Both the position numbers and the translations under genes were made by a program. Under the pieces are notes generated by a model. The model was given only the letters and a program-made list of their open reading frames with translations. It did no database searches and was not told the DNA's origin. 64,000 bases of DNA from Leisingera sp. S132 (GTDB lineage Bacteria; Pseudomonadota; Alphaproteobacteria; Rhodobacterales; Rhodobacteraceae). The stretch is from the NCBI RefSeq assembly GCF_025144465.1, contig NZ_CP083553.1:3279001-3343000 (forward strand), in the 5' to 3' direction. Shown piece after piece: positions 18,532 through 27,836 of the stretch (its first letter is position 1; each line of letters starts with the position of its first letter).

Positions 18532-19002
18532 TTAGTTCCAGTCGATGAACTCTTCGAAATCCTGCATCGCGCGGTTCCAAAGCCCCACCGCGTCGGCGAA
18601 ATCATCCGGCGTCATGCCGTTATCACCCAGCAGCACGTCCATCTCGATCCGGGCAGAGCCTTCCTCGGAGACATAGGCACGGGCAAAGCGGTTGTTCGTA
18701 TTCCATTCGTTGATTTTGGACAGGCGCACGCTTCCATCAGTCTGGTAGCCAGAGAAGAACTGGATCGCCTCGCAGTCGGTATTGTCGCTGCAGCCGTAAT
18801 AGTAGACCGAGAAGTCGTTGCCGTAATATTCGACCTTGAGGTTCGGATCACCAACGCTGTCAGTGGTCACTTCGACCTTGGCACCTTCATCCTTGAAGAA
18901 ATTGGCCACGCTCTCGCCGGTTTTGGCCACCACATTGCCAGCCATCGCGGCAGCCGGGGTCATCAGCACCGCAGCAGCGGCAATTGCTTTCAGCATATTC
19001 AT
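18532..19002 (-). CDS. YbjN-domain secreted protein
   Basis: A 156-residue exported protein: signal peptide over residues 1-22 (cleavage near AMAGN), then a YbjN-like domain characterised by the LRLSKINEWN-type motif, here VRLSKINEWNTNNRFARAYV. The C-terminal helix is acidic and aromatic. Function is unknown; YbjN domains often resemble type III chaperone folds. A second in-frame ATG lies two codons downstream of the chosen start. Confidence 0.8.
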   Translation of the reverse strand: MNMLKAIAAAAVLMTPAAAMAGNVVAKTGESVANFFKDEGAKVEVTTDSVGDPNLKVEYYGNDFSVYYYGCSDNTDCEAIQFFSGYQTDGSVRLSKINEWNTNNRFARAYVSEEGSARIEMDVLLGDNGMTPDDFADAVGLWNRAMQDFEEFIDWN

Positions 19003-19067
19003 TTGTCACTCCACAAAACTTTGTCTTTGCAAACAGGCACTGGCACAGATCCCCTCTGCACCGGCAC

Positions 19068-22000
19068 TCAGGCCACCATCGCCTCTGCTTTCTTGAGGTC
19101 AACCGAAACGAGCTGGCTGACACCCTTTTCCTGCATGGTGACGCCAAAAAGCCGGTCCATCCGCGCCATCGTCACCGCATGGTGGGTGATGATCAGGAAG
19201 CGGGTGTCGGTCTGGCGGCACATCTCATCGAGCAGATCGCAGAAACGGGTGACGTTGGCGTCATCCAGCGGTGCATCGACCTCGTCCAGCACACAGATCG
19301 GCGCCGGGTTCGACAGGAACACCGCAAAGATCAGCGCCATTGCGGTCAGCGTCTGCTCACCGCCGGAGAGCAGCGACAGGGTCGACAGCTTCTTGCCCGG
19401 CGGCTGGCACATGATCTCAAGCCCCGCATCCAGCGGGTCGTCGCTTTCGACCATCACCAGGTTGGCCTCGCCGCCGCCGAACAGATGGGTGAACAGCATG
19501 GCAAAGCTGCTGTTCACCTGTTCAAACGCGGTCAGCAGCCGTTCGCGGCCCTCGCGGTTAAGGCTGGCAATGCCGTCGCGCAGGGTCTTCACCGCGCCTT
19601 CCAGGTCCAGCTTTTCCGCCACCAGCGTGTCATGCTCGTTCTGAACGCCGCGGGCGTCTTCCTCGGCCCGCAGATTGACCGCTCCCAAAGCGTCACGCTG
19701 GCGCTTGTAGCGGTCGACATCATGTTCCAGATCATCCGAGACCGGCATCTCATCCGGTGACACGCCCAACTTCTCCAGCAGTGCCTGCGGCGTGATCTGC
19801 TGCGCTTCGATGATGCGGCCTGCGGCCTGCGTCACGGCATCCTTGGCCGCATCGCTGCGCGCCTCGGAGCGCGCCCGCGCCTCGCGCGCCTCAGAGGCCA
19901 GCCGCTCGCATTCGCGTTCCTTGTGGACGGCCTCGCGCAGCTCGGCCTCCGCCGCAATCAGCGCCTCGGTTGCGGCCGACTTGCGGCCCTCCGCCTCAGC
20001 AATCGCCTCATTCAGCTCTTCGCGCTTTTCGGCAATTTCCGCCGGAACCGCGTTGGCTTCCTCCAGTTCCTCCTGCGAGGCCTCGCGGCGTTCGGCCAGT
20101 TCCTCGATCCGAGCCTCGGCGCTTTCCAGGCGGTGGCGCCAGCCGGACAGCTCCTTGGTCACCTCCTGACCGCGTTTGGTGCGGGCCTCGCCCTCGCGGC
20201 GCAGCTCGTCATGGCTGGACCGGTGGGTCAGCATGGTGATCCGCGCCGCCTCCACCGACTGCTTGATATCCTCAACCGCGCTGCGGGCCTGGTCCAGATC
20301 ACCAAGTTCACCCAGCGCCTTTTCCGCCTCTTTCAGCTGCAGGCTGGCATTCAGCGCGTCTTCTTCGTGGCGCGACACCGCAATGCCCAGGGTTTCCAGC
20401 TTGCCCTCTGCCAGGTTGCGGTCGGCCTCTGCCCGGCTCAGCGCACGAGCCGCATCAGCCACCCGTTGATCCGCCACCCGGCGGGCCTGGCGGGCGTCCT
20501 GGTCCGCCAGCGTCACTTCTTCCAGCTTGCGCAGCAGCATCTCATGCGCAGCGCGGGCGCCGTCTGCCGTGGCGCTGACACGCTCCATTTCCTGCTTCAG
20601 CGCTTCCAGCTTGTTGAGCTGCTCCAGCCGCAGCGCTGCTGCACTGGGCGCGTCCTCGGCCCAGGCACGGTAGCCATCCCAGCGCCACAAGTCGCCTTCC
20701 AGCGTCACCAGCCGCTGACCGGGCTGCAACTGCGCCTGCAATCCTGCCGCCGCATCGCCATCCACCAGGCCGATCTGCGCCACCCGGCGCGACAGGGCCT
20801 CAGGGCCGGAGACAAACAGCGCCAGCGGCTCAACGCCTTCCGGCAGAGCCGCGTCGCGGTCATAGCCCGGCAGAGAAACCCAGCCGGTCGGCCCGTCCGC
20901 CTCCGCCAGCGGCGCGCGCAGATCATCGGCCAGCGCCGCACCCAGCGCCTTTTCATACCCCGGTGCCACGGTCAGTTCATCCAGAACCTGGCCGCCCTCT
21001 GCGGTGTCGCGCTCCACCAGCTTGGCCAGCGCGGTGACCTCGGCGCGCAGCGCCCCCAGTTCGCCCTCAGCCTCAGACCGCTGCGAGCGCGCCTCTGCCT
21101 CACGGGCCTGGGTCTCCGTGCGCGCCTCATCCGCCGCTTCCAGCACCTCCTCAGCCATCTCAGAGGCTTCACGTGCCTCTTCCTCAGCCGTGACCGCAGC
21201 CTCGAATTTCTCCGCCGCCAGCTCCAGCGCCTCCTGCGCCTCGCTCTGTGCCGCGCGGGCTTTCTCTGCCTCCCCCTCGGAGCGGCCCAACGCGCGCTGG
21301 CAATCCTCGACCGCCCGCCGCGCCGACTGGTGCCGAGCAGCCAAACGGGCCACATCCTCGGTCACCTGCGCCAGATGGTCCTCGCGCGCCTGCAGGATCG
21401 AACCCGCATCGCGTGCCAGTTCTGCGGCCTCGGCCAGCTTGCCGTCATGGCCGTCGCCGGCCTTGGACAGCTCGCGCTGCTCCCATTCCAGCCGTTCGAT
21501 GGTTTCGCCTGCGTCCTTGTTCAGACCGGTCTCACGTTCAATATCATTGCCCAGCTGCACGATCCGGCTGCTGAGCCGCTCGATGGTCTGGCGCGCCTGC
21601 GCCTCCTGATCACCCAGCGAATCCCGCTGCACCACCAGCCGCTGCAGGATGGCGGCCGCAATGGCTTCTTCCTCGCGCAGGGGCGGCAGTTTTTCCTCGA
21701 ACGTGCCGCGCTGGGTGGCCGCGGCACGCACCAGCGCCTCCGCCTTCGCGGCCTGCTCAACCCGCTGCCGCAGCTCATCCTCGGAGGCCAGCCTTGCCTC
21801 ATCTGCTTCGCGCCAGCGTCGGTAGAGCAGCATGCCCTCGGCCAGCCGCAGGTTCTCACCGATCTCACGGTAGCGCTGCGCCTGCCGCGCCTGTTTGGCC
21901 AGCTGCGCCAGCTGTGCCGCCAGCTGCTCGATCACATCGTCGACGCGCAGCAGGTTGGCTTCGGTGTTCTTCAGCTTCAACTCCGCCTCATGGCGCCGCT

Positions 22001-22523
22001 GATACAGGCCCGAGATCCCCGCCGCCTCCTCCAGAATGCGCCGCCGCGCCTTGGGCTTGGCGTTGATCAGCTCAGCGATCTGCCCCTGCCGCACGAGCGC
22101 CGGCGAATGCGCACCGGTGGAGGCATCGGCAAACAGCATCTGCACATCACGCGCCCGCACGTCCTTGCCGTTGGATTTATAGGCGCTGCCCACATCTCGG
22201 GTGATGCGGCGCACAATCTCCAGACCGTCGGCATCATTGAAGCCCGAGGGTGCCAACCGTTCGGAATTGTCGATGTTGAGGCTCACCTCGGCAAAGTTGC
22301 GCGCCGGCCGCGAGGAGGTGCCGGCAAAGATCACATCCTCCATGCCGCCGCCGCGCATGGCCTTGGCGCGGGTTTCTCCCATCACCCAGCGCAATGCCTC
22401 GAGAAGATTGGATTTGCCGCAACCGTTTGGACCCACAACCCCTGTCAGCCCATCGGCAATGACCAGTTCGGTAGGATCAACAAAGCTTTTGAAGCCGTTC
22501 AGCCTGAGCTTGGAAAACCGCAA
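19068..22523 (-). CDS. smc: Chromosome segregation ATPase SMC
   Basis: Large coiled-coil ATPase of the condensin complex. At 1151 residues it has the complete SMC plan: N-terminal Walker A GPNGCGKSN at 31-39, a first coiled coil rich in Glu, Ala and Arg, a hinge around 505-640 (GYEKALGAALADDLRAPLA onward), a second coiled coil, and C-terminal signature LSGGEQTLTAMALIF with Walker B VLDEVDAPLDD. There is no sign of truncation. No scpA or scpB is adjacent. Confidence 0.98.
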   Translation of the reverse strand: MRFSKLRLNGFKSFVDPTELVIADGLTGVVGPNGCGKSNLLEALRWVMGETRAKAMRGGGMEDVIFAGTSSRPARNFAEVSLNIDNSERLAPSGFNDADGLEIVRRITRDVGSAYKSNGKDVRARDVQMLFADASTGAHSPALVRQGQIAELINAKPKARRRILEEAAGISGLYQRRHEAELKLKNTEANLLRVDDVIEQLAAQLAQLAKQARQAQRYREIGENLRLAEGMLLYRRWREADEARLASEDELRQRVEQAAKAEALVRAAATQRGTFEEKLPPLREEEAIAAAILQRLVVQRDSLGDQEAQARQTIERLSSRIVQLGNDIERETGLNKDAGETIERLEWEQRELSKAGDGHDGKLAEAAELARDAGSILQAREDHLAQVTEDVARLAARHQSARRAVEDCQRALGRSEGEAEKARAAQSEAQEALELAAEKFEAAVTAEEEAREASEMAEEVLEAADEARTETQAREAEARSQRSEAEGELGALRAEVTALAKLVERDTAEGGQVLDELTVAPGYEKALGAALADDLRAPLAEADGPTGWVSLPGYDRDAALPEGVEPLALFVSGPEALSRRVAQIGLVDGDAAAGLQAQLQPGQRLVTLEGDLWRWDGYRAWAEDAPSAAALRLEQLNKLEALKQEMERVSATADGARAAHEMLLRKLEEVTLADQDARQARRVADQRVADAARALSRAEADRNLAEGKLETLGIAVSRHEEDALNASLQLKEAEKALGELGDLDQARSAVEDIKQSVEAARITMLTHRSSHDELRREGEARTKRGQEVTKELSGWRHRLESAEARIEELAERREASQEELEEANAVPAEIAEKREELNEAIAEAEGRKSAATEALIAAEAELREAVHKERECERLASEAREARARSEARSDAAKDAVTQAAGRIIEAQQITPQALLEKLGVSPDEMPVSDDLEHDVDRYKRQRDALGAVNLRAEEDARGVQNEHDTLVAEKLDLEGAVKTLRDGIASLNREGRERLLTAFEQVNSSFAMLFTHLFGGGEANLVMVESDDPLDAGLEIMCQPPGKKLSTLSLLSGGEQTLTAMALIFAVFLSNPAPICVLDEVDAPLDDANVTRFCDLLDEMCRQTDTRFLIITHHAVTMARMDRLFGVTMQEKGVSQLVSVDLKKAEAMVA

Positions 22524-22688
22524 AGCTGCCCCTTCGTGATTCCGTATCGAGAAAGTTCAGCGGTTCCTACCCGTTGAGTCAACGCTCCGCACCCCCAAAT
22601 CGGGGCGAATTCTGTTCAAACCACACCATATCTTGTGGATAACCCAAACCAAGCGGCGGTGTTTTGCCAAACAGCAGCCTGTCTGGCC

Positions 22689-23897
22689 TCAGACGGACCG
22701 CAACAGCCGCCCCAGCCGGGCTATCCCTTCCTCGATGGCTGCATGGTTGGAATTGGAGAAACTCAAACGGATCGAGTTCTGGCCGCTGCCATCGGCAAAA
22801 AACGCCTGACCGGGGACAAAGGCCACCCGCTCCGTCTCCAGCGAGCGGGCCAGCAAGTCTGCGCCGCTCATGCCTTCCGGCAGGGTGACCCAGATGAACA
22901 TGCCGCCCTCTGGCCGGGTCCATTCCACACCCTCCGGCATATGTTCCGCCATGGCCGCCAGCATCACGTCGCGGCGGCGCTGATAAACCGCGCGCAGCTG
23001 CTCTACATGAGCGTCGAAACAGGTCTCTGCAACGCCATGCACAGCCATCTGGTTGATCGATGAGGTATGCAGGTCCGCCGCCTGTTTCAGCAGCACCATC
23101 TGCGCAATCACCGGCTTGGCCGCCACAGCCCAGCCGATCCGCACCCCCGGCGCCAGCGTCTTGCTGAAGGTGCCGCAATAGATCGTCCGGCAATCCTCGA
23201 TCGAGCCCTTCTGCTCTATCTCCAGCGCCAGCACCGGCGGCACCGGTTCCCCGTCATAGCGCAGCGACTGATAGGCCGCGTCCTCGATGACCGCACAGTC
23301 CAGCGTGTCCGCGATGTCCAGCAGCCGCAACCGCCCGGCGTGATCCAGCGTCTCACCAGTGGGGTTGGCGAAATCCGGTGAGAGATAAGCGAATTTCACT
23401 GCACTGCCTGCCTCTGCCGCGCTCTCGGCGTAGCTCTCCGCGGTGCGGTTCCCGTTCAGCGACAGCCGGTCATAGCGCGGCTCATAAGCGTTGAAGGCCG
23501 CCAGCGCCCCCAGGTAGGTCGGCCAGCCGACCAGCGCGGTGTCACCCGGCGACAGGAACAGCTTGCCCAGGTAATCAAGCGCCTGCTGCGAGCCGGAGGT
23601 GATCAGCACGTTCTCAGCCTCGCAAGCAATGCCGATCTTTGCCATCTCCGCCACGATCCACTGGCGCAGCGGCAGATAGCCCTCGCTGACGGAATACTGC
23701 AGCGCCTGCGCCTGCCGGTCCGGTGCCAGCGCGGTCTTGAAGGCTTCGGCGAACTCATCCGCCGGAAACAGCGCCGGATCAGGGATACCGCCGGCAAAGG
23801 AGATGATGTCCGGCTGGTCCAGCAGTTTCAGCAGTTCGCGGATTTCCGACGCCTTCATCCGGCTGTTGCGGGTGGCAAAGATCTGGTCCAGCTGCAT
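22689..23897 (-). CDS. PLP-dependent aminotransferase (fold type I, LysN/MocR-like catalytic domain)
   Basis: A 402-residue aminotransferase resembling 2-aminoadipate/aromatic aminotransferases. Hallmarks are SFAGGIPDPALFPADEF near residue 40, TSGSQQALDYLGKLFLSPGD, YLSPDFANPTGETL, and the PLP-lysine segment GTFSKTLAPGVRIGW. It has no N-terminal GntR domain, unlike full MocR proteins; instead a separate FCD-type GntR regulator is divergently encoded 157 bases away, with two palindromes between them. The amino donor cannot be deduced. Confidence 0.9.
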   Translation of the reverse strand: MQLDQIFATRNSRMKASEIRELLKLLDQPDIISFAGGIPDPALFPADEFAEAFKTALAPDRQAQALQYSVSEGYLPLRQWIVAEMAKIGIACEAENVLITSGSQQALDYLGKLFLSPGDTALVGWPTYLGALAAFNAYEPRYDRLSLNGNRTAESYAESAAEAGSAVKFAYLSPDFANPTGETLDHAGRLRLLDIADTLDCAVIEDAAYQSLRYDGEPVPPVLALEIEQKGSIEDCRTIYCGTFSKTLAPGVRIGWAVAAKPVIAQMVLLKQAADLHTSSINQMAVHGVAETCFDAHVEQLRAVYQRRRDVMLAAMAEHMPEGVEWTRPEGGMFIWVTLPEGMSGADLLARSLETERVAFVPGQAFFADGSGQNSIRLSFSNSNHAAIEEGIARLGRLLRSV

Positions 23898-23949
23898 GGC
23901 TCTCTCCTCGCTGAGCTTTCAGGATCACGGTAGGAGGCCCCAGAATAAA

Positions 23950-23964
23950 GTCAACAAAGCTGAC
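23950..23964. promoter_or_regulatory. Operator-like palindrome, copy 1 (GTCA-N7-TGAC)
   Basis: GTCA at 23950-23953 and TGAC at 23961-23964 flank 7 bases. The same arrangement recurs exactly 70 bases downstream. Both lie between the aminotransferase and the GntR gene, where the regulator's binding sites would be expected. Confidence 0.45.
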
Positions 23965-24017
23965 CTATTGTTACAGCCTTCGTGATGCGCTCCGCTCTTG
24001 CAGCCACCCGCCCCGCG

Positions 24018-24036
24018 TGGTCATATAAATTGACCA
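24018..24036. promoter_or_regulatory. Operator-like palindrome, copy 2 (TGGTCA-N7-TGACCA)
   Basis: A 6-bp perfect inverted repeat TGGTCA (24018-24023) / TGACCA (24031-24036) with an AT-rich 7-base spacer, 18 bases before the GntR start codon. The TGGT/ACCA arms resemble half-sites of FadR/PdhR/LldR-type regulators. The centre is at 24027, exactly 70 bases from that of copy 1. Confidence 0.55.
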
Positions 24037-24054
24037 ATCCGTCAGAGCGACCAG

Positions 24055-24825
24055 ATGCCTTTCCAGAAAGTCCAGCCCGAAAAACTCTCCGCCTCCGTCG
24101 TCAAGCAGATCGAACAGCTGATCCTGCGCGGTATCCTGTCGCCCGGTGAACGGCTGCCCGCCGAACGGGAGCTGGCCGAACGGCTCGGCGTCTCCCGCCC
24201 CTCCCTGCGCGATGCCATCAGCGAACTTCAGGCCCGCGGCCTGCTGGCTTCCAAGGCCGGCTCCGGCGTTTTTGTGGCCGATGTTCTGGGTTCTGCCTTC
24301 TCCCCCGCCCTGATCCAGCTGTTCGCCACCCATGACGAGGCGGTGTTCGATTACCTCTCCTTCCGCCGCGACATGGAAGGGCTGGCGGCAGAGCGCGCCG
24401 CGCGCTTCGGGTCAGACTACGACCTGCAGGTGATCCAGGCGATCTTTGACAAGATGGAAGCGGCCGGCAATCCCGCCGTCTCCGAGGAAGCCGCCAGGCT
24501 CGACGCCCAGTTCCACTCCGCCATCATGGACGCCAGCCACAACGTGATCATGCTGCACATGATGCGCTCGATGTTCGATCTGTTGCGTGAAGGCGTGTTC
24601 TATAACCGCCGCATCATGTTCCAGCAGCACACCACCTATGAGGCGCTTCTGGAGCAGCACCGCGCCATCAACGCCGCCTTGCAGGCCCGCGACCCGCAAG
24701 CCGCCCGCACCGCTGTGGAGGCGCATCTGGACTATGTGAAACAAGCCCTCACCGACCACCAGCGGGCTGAGCGCAACGCAGAGGTGGCCCGGCAGCGGTT
24801 GGAGCATGAGACCGGGAAGGGGTGA
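24055..24825 (+). CDS. FadR-subfamily GntR transcriptional regulator
   Basis: A 256-residue regulator with an N-terminal winged helix (LILRGILSPGERLPAERELAERLGVSRPSLRDAI, residues 23-55) and a C-terminal all-helical FCD ligand-binding domain whose metal-site residues include conserved Asp and His in DAQFHSAIMDASHN and LLEQHRAINAAL. Such proteins sense small carboxylates or amino acids. It is divergent from the aminotransferase, which is its most likely target together with itself. Confidence 0.92.
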   Translation: MPFQKVQPEKLSASVVKQIEQLILRGILSPGERLPAERELAERLGVSRPSLRDAISELQARGLLASKAGSGVFVADVLGSAFSPALIQLFATHDEAVFDYLSFRRDMEGLAAERAARFGSDYDLQVIQAIFDKMEAAGNPAVSEEAARLDAQFHSAIMDASHNVIMLHMMRSMFDLLREGVFYNRRIMFQQHTTYEALLEQHRAINAALQARDPQAARTAVEAHLDYVKQALTDHQRAERNAEVARQRLEHETGKG

Positions 24826-24875
24826 TGGCGAAGGTAGAAGCGGGCTTTAGACCGACAAGCGTGACACAGCGAATC

Positions 24876-24904
24876 TTGACGGAAAATCAGCTTTAAGCTG
24901 TATG
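24876..24904 (+). promoter_or_regulatory. Candidate promoter with internal palindrome for the DUF6389-like gene
   Basis: TTGACG (24876-24881) and TGTATG (24899-24904) are separated by 17 bases. The spacer holds a perfect palindrome CAGCTT-T-AAGCTG at 24888-24900, a plausible repressor site. The -10 match is weak (3 of 6). Confidence 0.35.
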
Positions 24905-24920
24905 TTTCAAAACGAATGCT

Positions 24921-25388
24921 ATGGATGCCAATATGGACGAACAGACCTACCGTGAGCAATTACTTGAAATTCTTCGACAAAAATCAGAACAAGCAGTTTC
25001 GAAGCTCAGGGGCGTGGAAAAAGCATTGCCTGAAATGGCCCAAGGGCTGCATATTGGCATTCACCCCGCACAAGAGCCGGATGGCTCCTTCAGTATCTGG
25101 GTTCATGCACAAGGACCCAATCTCTATGCCTTGAACAATGCTATTTCAGAAAACCGTTTGCTATTTGATGGGTTTGCAAACACGGGCATCAGCGATCCTA
25201 GAACAAGAGTTCCAAGTTTCGATCCTTTTAATCAAGACTTTGAAGTGAACGACGTGATCGTCCAAGTAGCCTTCTGTTGGTTAAGGGAGGTTTGGGCTTC
25301 CTTTGGTGGGTTGGCCTCAGGTAAGTCGGCGGACGTTTTTGGCGAAGAGGATTGGGGCGATATTGGCCTGAAAAGACTGAGGCCCTAA
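24921..25388 (+). CDS. DUF6389-like hypothetical protein
   Basis: A 155-residue soluble protein starting MDANMDEQTYREQLLEIL; it resembles the DUF6389 family, though I hold that assignment loosely. It has an N-terminal amphipathic helix, a strand-rich centre (GIHPAQEPDGSFSIWVHAQGP) and an acidic C-terminal segment (DVFGEEDWGDIG). Base composition is visibly lower in GC than its neighbours, suggesting acquisition by transfer. ATG 24933 is an alternative start. It converges on the ATP synthase operon. Confidence 0.65.
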   Translation: MDANMDEQTYREQLLEILRQKSEQAVSKLRGVEKALPEMAQGLHIGIHPAQEPDGSFSIWVHAQGPNLYALNNAISENRLLFDGFANTGISDPRTRVPSFDPFNQDFEVNDVIVQVAFCWLREVWASFGGLASGKSADVFGEEDWGDIGLKRLRP

Positions 25389-25441
25389 CCTATAGCCATC
25401 CTTGGCGACCGCCTTGGGCTCAAAACACCCCTTCCCAAAAG

Positions 25442-25475
25442 AAAAAAACCCGGCCGCTCGGGCCGGGTTCTTTTA
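25442..25475 (-). terminator. Rho-independent terminator of the ATP synthase F0 operon
   Basis: A 9-bp perfect stem (AACCCGGCC 25447-25455 with GGCCGGGTT 25461-25469) is followed on the minus strand by a run of seven T. The shorter T-run on the plus side may also let it stop transcription from the DUF6389-like gene. Confidence 0.88.
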
Positions 25476-25497
25476 GCTTGTCAGGATCAGCCAAAGC

Positions 25498-26055
25498 TTA
25501 GTGCAGCTTGGCGTCCACATCCGCGATGGCGGCGTCGATCAGCTTGTTGGCCTCGGCAGCGGTCATCTGCTTGGAGATCACCTGATCCGCAGCGGCAACA
25601 GCGATGGAGATCGCCTGGTCGCGCACTTCCTTCACAGCCGAAGCTTCTGCCGAGGCAATCTGATCCTCAGCGGCCGCCAGACGGCGGGCGATGGAGGTTT
25701 GCAGATCAGCTTTTGCCTGCTCCGCTGCACGGGCAGCTTCGTCACGGGCGGCAGCCACGATCTGATCGGCCTGGGCCTGAACTTCCTGCTGCTTGCGCTC
25801 ATAAGACGCCAGGATGGTCTGGGCTTCTTCCCGCAGGGCGCGGGCTTCGTCCAGTTCCTTCTGGATGCCTGCGGCGCGGTTGTCCAGCTGGCCAGCCAGC
25901 AGCGACGGCACCTTGGCAAACAGCAGGATGCCGATGAACAAGATGAACGCCAGCGCAACAACCAGGTTGGTGTTGGACAGGTCCATGCCGCCACCTGCAG
26001 CGAAAGCCGGGGAAGCCGCGCCAAGGGTCAGGGCAAGAGCGAGAATATTGCGCAT
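25498..26055 (-). CDS. atpF: ATP synthase F0 subunit b
   Basis: Peripheral stalk subunit of the ATP synthase. The 185-residue product has a signal-like hydrophobic N-terminus (MRNILALALTLGAASPAFAA), one membrane helix (LVVALAFILFIGILLFAKV) and a long charged coiled coil of Ala/Glu/Arg heptads that contacts F1. The chosen ATG 26055 is preceded by AAGGA; the upstream extension of the frame overlaps the previous stop. It is last gene of the F0 operon, 4 bases after the b' gene. Confidence 0.95.
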   Translation of the reverse strand: MRNILALALTLGAASPAFAAGGGMDLSNTNLVVALAFILFIGILLFAKVPSLLAGQLDNRAAGIQKELDEARALREEAQTILASYERKQQEVQAQADQIVAAARDEAARAAEQAKADLQTSIARRLAAAEDQIASAEASAVKEVRDQAISIAVAAADQVISKQMTAAEANKLIDAAIADVDAKLH

Positions 26056-26059
26056 GTCC

Positions 26060-26587
26060 TTATCCTTTCGTCCGCTCGGCAACTGCCGCGGCAACTGCGT
26101 CTTTGTCTGCCGAACCGCCCAGAGCAGCGACCAGCGCCTCTGCGGTATCTGTGGCCACGGCCTTCACGCTTTCCAGCGCGCCGGCCTTGATTTCGGCGAT
26201 AGCCTTTTCGGACTCGGCGGCCTTGGCAGCGATCTGCTCGTCTGCTTTGGCGATGGCCTCGTCCAGCCCGGCCTGGATCTCGGCGCGGGTCTCGGCAGCG
26301 ATGCGCTGAGCCTCGGCACGGGCATCCGCCAGAGCTTTGTTATATGCGTTTTCGGCCTCGACAGCCTTGGCTTTCAGGTCTTCAGCCGCGGCGAGGTCGT
26401 TGGTGATGGTCCCCTGACGCTCGGCCAGCACCGCAGCAATGCGGGGCAGCGCGACGCGCGACAGAATGAGGTAAATCACGACCAGGGCGACCACGAGCCA
26501 GAAGATCTGGTTCCCGAAGGTCGAGAAGTCCAGCTGCGGCATTGCGGAACCGCCGCCGTGTGCTGCCTCTTGCGTATTTGATGCCAT
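26060..26587 (-). CDS. atpG: ATP synthase F0 subunit b'
   Basis: The second, diverged b-type stalk subunit found in photosynthetic and many alphaproteobacteria, which forms a b-b' heterodimer. The 175 residues comprise a short soluble N-terminus, a membrane helix ([20 protein letters not shown]) and an Ala/Glu-rich coiled coil. A Gly/Ala-rich lead ([18 protein letters not shown]) precedes the helix, as in related b' proteins. It sits between atpE and atpF. The gene name varies between databases (atpG, atpX or atpF2). Confidence 0.93.
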   Translation of the reverse strand: MASNTQEAAHGGGSAMPQLDFSTFGNQIFWLVVALVVIYLILSRVALPRIAAVLAERQGTITNDLAAAEDLKAKAVEAENAYNKALADARAEAQRIAAETRAEIQAGLDEAIAKADEQIAAKAAESEKAIAEIKAGALESVKAVATDTAEALVAALGGSADKDAVAAAVAERTKG

Positions 26588-26670
26588 GTCGTCCTCCCAG
26601 GAACTTGCCGTTACACCGGGCAGCGCAGGATCTGCACTGCCCGGCCGTAAGGAAATAGGTTCCTAAGGTC

Positions 26671-26907
26671 TTAGACGGCGAACATCAGCAGCAGAGCGAC
26701 CAGGAACGAGAAGATGCCCAGTGCTTCTGCAAACGCGATGCCGATGAACAGGGTTGCGGTCTGGCCGGCTGCTGCCGACGGGTTACGCAGAGCGCCTGCC
26801 AGGAAGTTGCCAGCCACGTGGCCCACACCGATTGCGGCTGCGCCGGAACCGATTGCTGCCAGGCCTGCGCCGACGAACTGACCGAGTTGTGCGATATCGC
26901 CTTCCAT
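26671..26907 (-). CDS. atpE: ATP synthase F0 subunit c
   Basis: Rotor-ring proteolipid. The 78-residue protein is two membrane helices joined by the polar loop RNPSAA, with the proton-carrying glutamate in the second helix ([14 protein letters not shown]). The first helix has the glycine-rich [17 protein letters not shown] packing motif. Position between atpB and b' is canonical. Confidence 0.97.
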   Translation of the reverse strand: MEGDIAQLGQFVGAGLAAIGSGAAAIGVGHVAGNFLAGALRNPSAAAGQTATLFIGIAFAEALGIFSFLVALLLMFAV

Positions 26908-26995
26908 GATTTCTCTCCTTACGATGGAATGTGGTGATTTCTAGGGTGGGCGGGGCCGCTCAGGGCGCCGCCCGGTAAGCTTTCAGATCCTGGCC

Positions 26996-27796
26996 TTAGT
27001 GGCTCGGGTGCAGTGCATCCTTCAGGTACACGCAGGTCAGGATGGTGAAGACGTAGGCCTGAATGAAGGCCACCAGAACTTCGAGTGCGTAAACTGCGGT
27101 GATGGCAAAGATCGGCAGGAAGCTGAACATGCCCAGTGCTGCGGCAAAGCCTGCGAACACTTTCAGAACCGCGTGGCCCGCCATCACGTTACCGGCAAGA
27201 CGGATGGAGTGGCTGACGGGGCGCACGAAGTAGGAAATCAGTTCGATGATGGCCAGGATCGGGCGGAGCGCCAGCGGCGCGCTCGACACCCAGAACAGGC
27301 CCAGGAAGCCAACACCGTTCTTGACGAAGCCGACCACGGTCACGGTCACAAACACCAGCGCCGCCAGAACCGCGGTGACCGCGATGTGCGAGGTTGTGGT
27401 GAAGGAACCGGGGATCAGGCCCAGGAAGTTGGCCATCACGATAAACATGAACAGGGTCATGATGTAGGGGAAGAACTTGACGCCGTCCTTGCCGGCCACG
27501 TCCTCAACCATCTTGTAGATGAAGCCATAGGCCAGTTCCGCAACCGACTGGGCGCGGCCCGGCACGATGGCGCGGCGCGAGGAACCCAGAACCAGCAGGG
27601 CGAACACGGCGGCAACAGCCAGCGCCATCCACAGGGTCACATTGGTCGGAGTGTACCAGGAGATGTGATCGCCGAACAGCGCGCTCACCTGGAACTGATC
27701 CATCGGGTGGATCGCCAGCTTTGCTTCCGCCGGAGCGAAAATCAGACCCGACACAACGACCAGTGCCAGAGCTGCGTAAAAGAAAATTTTGCCCAT
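26996..27796 (-). CDS. atpB: ATP synthase F0 subunit a
   Basis: Stator subunit that forms the proton half-channels. The 266-residue product carries several membrane helices, with the essential arginine in [14 protein letters not shown] and the C-terminal [25 protein letters not shown] helix. I start at ATG 27796 (AGGAG about 10 bases upstream), giving a hydrophobic leader before [12 protein letters not shown]; a start at the internal MDQF methionine cannot be excluded. It is followed by atpE. Confidence 0.95.
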   Translation of the reverse strand: MGKIFFYAALALVVVSGLIFAPAEAKLAIHPMDQFQVSALFGDHISWYTPTNVTLWMALAVAAVFALLVLGSSRRAIVPGRAQSVAELAYGFIYKMVEDVAGKDGVKFFPYIMTLFMFIVMANFLGLIPGSFTTTSHIAVTAVLAALVFVTVTVVGFVKNGVGFLGLFWVSSAPLALRPILAIIELISYFVRPVSHSIRLAGNVMAGHAVLKVFAGFAAALGMFSFLPIFAITAVYALEVLVAFIQAYVFTILTCVYLKDALHPSH

Positions 27797-27836
27797 CGGT
27801 CCGCTTCTCCTGTCGCCGGTGTGTGATCCCGTCGGA

